Shown: positions 33,368-34,416 of the stretch, piece after piece | Numbering within the stretch: the stretch's first letter is position 1 | How the letters are laid out: each line of letters opens with the position of its first letter | NCBI GenBank assembly: GCA_016929775.1 | Contig: JAFGIE010000011.1 | Coordinates: forward strand, 1-34,416 | Direction: 5' to 3' | Source of the DNA: Anaerolineae bacterium | GTDB taxonomy: Bacteria > Chloroflexota > Anaerolineae > JAFGEY01 | Length of the DNA: 34,416 nucleotides | Made by a program: the position numbers and the translations under genes | The notes under the pieces: generated by a model | Databases searched by the model: none | Told to the model about the DNA's origin: nothing | Seen by the model: the letters and a program-made list of their open reading frames with translations, nothing else

Positions 33368-34369
33368 ATGGAACAAACGCATGGTCTCGAGCGTCTACAG
33401 AGTGGTGCACAGCCTACCTTTCGCGTCGGCAGCGTCGCCGTGTACGGGGACCTTGTCCTGGCGCCTCTCGCCGGGTACTCGGACCATCCCTACCGCTCGA
33501 TCTGCCGCGACCTAGGCTCTGCGATGAGCTACACCGAGTTCGTCTCCGTGCAGGGCGTGCTGCGCGGGAACGAGCGCACCTTTCGCATCTTGAGCTATGG
33601 AGAGGAGGAGCGCCCGCTCGTCTTCCAAGTCTTTGGCCGAGACGCCAAGCCGATCACCGAGGCGTGCCTGCGTCTGCAGGAGCTGGGACCCGACATCATC
33701 GACATCAACCTAGGTTGTCCCTCCCCGCGTATCTCGGGCCGGGGAGGTGGGTCCGGGCTCTTGCTCCAACCCGGCAAGATCGGCCACATCTTTGCCTCAT
33801 TGAGCCAGCACATGTCGATCCCGGTCAGCGCCAAGATCCGTCTCGGTTGGGACCGGCAATCGCTGAACCATCTCGACGTCGCGCAAGCCCTAGAGGAGAA
33901 CGGCGCGGCATTGGTTGCCGTGCACGCTCGTGCGCGCTCCGACTCGTATGGCGTGCCCGCTGACTGGGACGCGATCGCCGAGGTCAAGCAGCGCGTCCGC
34001 ATCCCCGTACTGGGCAACGGCGACGTGCGCTGCGTAGCTGACATCGATCGGATCAAGGCCCACACGGGCTGCGATGGAGTGATGATCGGCCGAGGTGCGA
34101 TCGGTCATCCGTGGATCTTTGCGCGGCGAGATAGGGAGCAAATCGGACCAGGAGAGCGACTGGCGATGGTCGAGCGGCATCTGGACGAGATGGCGCGCTT
34201 TTACGGGCCGCAGAGAGGCGTGATCTTGTTCCGCAAACACCTCACGCAGTACATCCATGGCCTGCCGTACGCCAGCCAGCTGCGGGCCGATCTGATGCAG
34301 TGTACCACCGTCGAACAGGTCCTGGATCGCCTCGAGGGTGTTTTGCATACCGGATCGAACGTGTTATAA
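33368..34369 (+). CDS. dus: tRNA-dihydrouridine synthase (DusB-like)
   Basis: This 333-residue FMN enzyme reduces uridines in tRNA. Its hallmarks are LAPLAGYSDHPYR near the N-terminus, NLGCPSPRISGRGGGS with the catalytic Cys C117, KIRLGWD, VHARARSDSYG, GNGDV and GRGAIGHPWIF. The C-terminal helical domain is present. The ATG at 33368 gives an N-terminus (about 20 residues before FRVGSVAVYG) longer than most DusB proteins, and lies only 3 nt from the predicted transcription start, so leaderless translation is likely. A GTG within YGDLV would shorten it but lacks a Shine-Dalgarno. A promoter for the next gene overlaps its last codons. Confidence 0.93.
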   Translation: MEQTHGLERLQSGAQPTFRVGSVAVYGDLVLAPLAGYSDHPYRSICRDLGSAMSYTEFVSVQGVLRGNERTFRILSYGEEERPLVFQVFGRDAKPITEACLRLQELGPDIIDINLGCPSPRISGRGGGSGLLLQPGKIGHIFASLSQHMSIPVSAKIRLGWDRQSLNHLDVAQALEENGAALVAVHARARSDSYGVPADWDAIAEVKQRVRIPVLGNGDVRCVADIDRIKAHTGCDGVMIGRGAIGHPWIFARRDREQIGPGERLAMVERHLDEMARFYGPQRGVILFRKHLTQYIHGLPYASQLRADLMQCTTVEQVLDRLEGVLHTGSNVL

Positions 34370-34370
34370 T
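34343..34370 (+). promoter_or_regulatory. Extended -10 promoter for a gene beyond the window
   Basis: TTGCAT (34343-34348), a 16-nt spacer and TATAAT (34365-34370) preceded by TGT, an extended -10 overlapping the dus stop. Transcription would start near 34377. GAGGGAAG followed by ATG at 34414-34416 may be the next gene's start, but only the start codon is inside the window. Confidence 0.7.
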
Positions 34371-34416
34371 CCACAAAGAGTCCGCATTGAACGATGGCGA
34401 GGGAAGCCACTTGATG

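Noticed and set aside
1..34416. tRNA/rRNA genes, CRISPR arrays, insertion sequences, phage genes
   Set aside because: No cloverleaf, repeat-spacer pattern, transposase or phage-like gene was visible; absence by eye is not proof for small RNA genes.

Overview
The window is about 34 kb of GC-rich, densely packed bacterial chromosome. It holds 29 protein genes that I can support, no recognisable tRNA or rRNA, no insertion sequence, no CRISPR array and no gene-free stretch longer than about 250 nt. The gene content points to a Chloroflexota bacterium, perhaps Anaerolineae-like. The reasons are Thr/Pro-rich surface-protein linkers, a lipoprotein with a lipobox, a tandem pair of divergent thymidylate-kinase-like genes, a degenerate kinase with a zinc ribbon, GatB, and GTG starts. 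No phylogeny was run, so this is an inference. Sigma-70/SigA-type promoters are unusually easy to read: twelve candidates have TTG-type -35 boxes, 16-18 nt spacers and TATAAT-like -10 boxes.

Layout. 1-4007 (+): an aconitase-X catalytic subunit followed 1 nt later by a membrane-anchored TPR/SLT lytic transglycosylase. 10362-4011 (-): a run of same-strand genes, namely Zn alcohol/polyol dehydrogenase, PflX-like radical SAM protein, membrane STAS protein, UroD-like protein, nitroreductase, a terminator-like hairpin, a DUF4332 helix-hairpin-helix protein and a plant-type asparaginase. 10425-17349 (+): tlyA, a 1110-residue zinc ribbon/pseudokinase/seven-repeat protein with its own near-consensus promoter, triosephosphate isomerase, an M50-like membrane protein and a sugar-phosphate isomerase/epimerase, closed by a 14-bp hairpin. 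19672-17431 (-): TrkH and TrkA potassium uptake. 19861-22294 (+): an Mth938-like protein, two thymidylate-kinase-like paralogues and an ArfB-like GGQ peptidyl-tRNA hydrolase. 26671-22354 (-): xseA, xseB, a DUF212 membrane protein and a YfhO-family membrane protein. 26754-29944 (+): prepilin peptidase and an orphan PEP/pyruvate-binding ATP-grasp protein. 29950-31706: a DOMON lipoprotein and a diheme ferric-reductase-like membrane protein, divergently arranged. 31779-34369: gatB and a DusB-like dihydrouridine synthase, transcribed divergently from back-to-back promoters. A further promoter at the right edge points to a gene outside the window.

Most genes are housekeeping: rRNA/tRNA modification, DNA repair, glycolysis, ion transport and ribosome rescue. 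The points that most deserve attention are the zinc ribbon/pseudokinase/beta-sandwich protein (11510-14842), the DOMON lipoprotein beside a diheme membrane cytochrome (29950-31706), the tandem kinase paralogues, one of which has Arg in place of the Walker A Lys, the orphan PEP/pyruvate-binding protein with a C-terminal Cys cluster, and the back-to-back promoter architecture with a probably leaderless dus mRNA.
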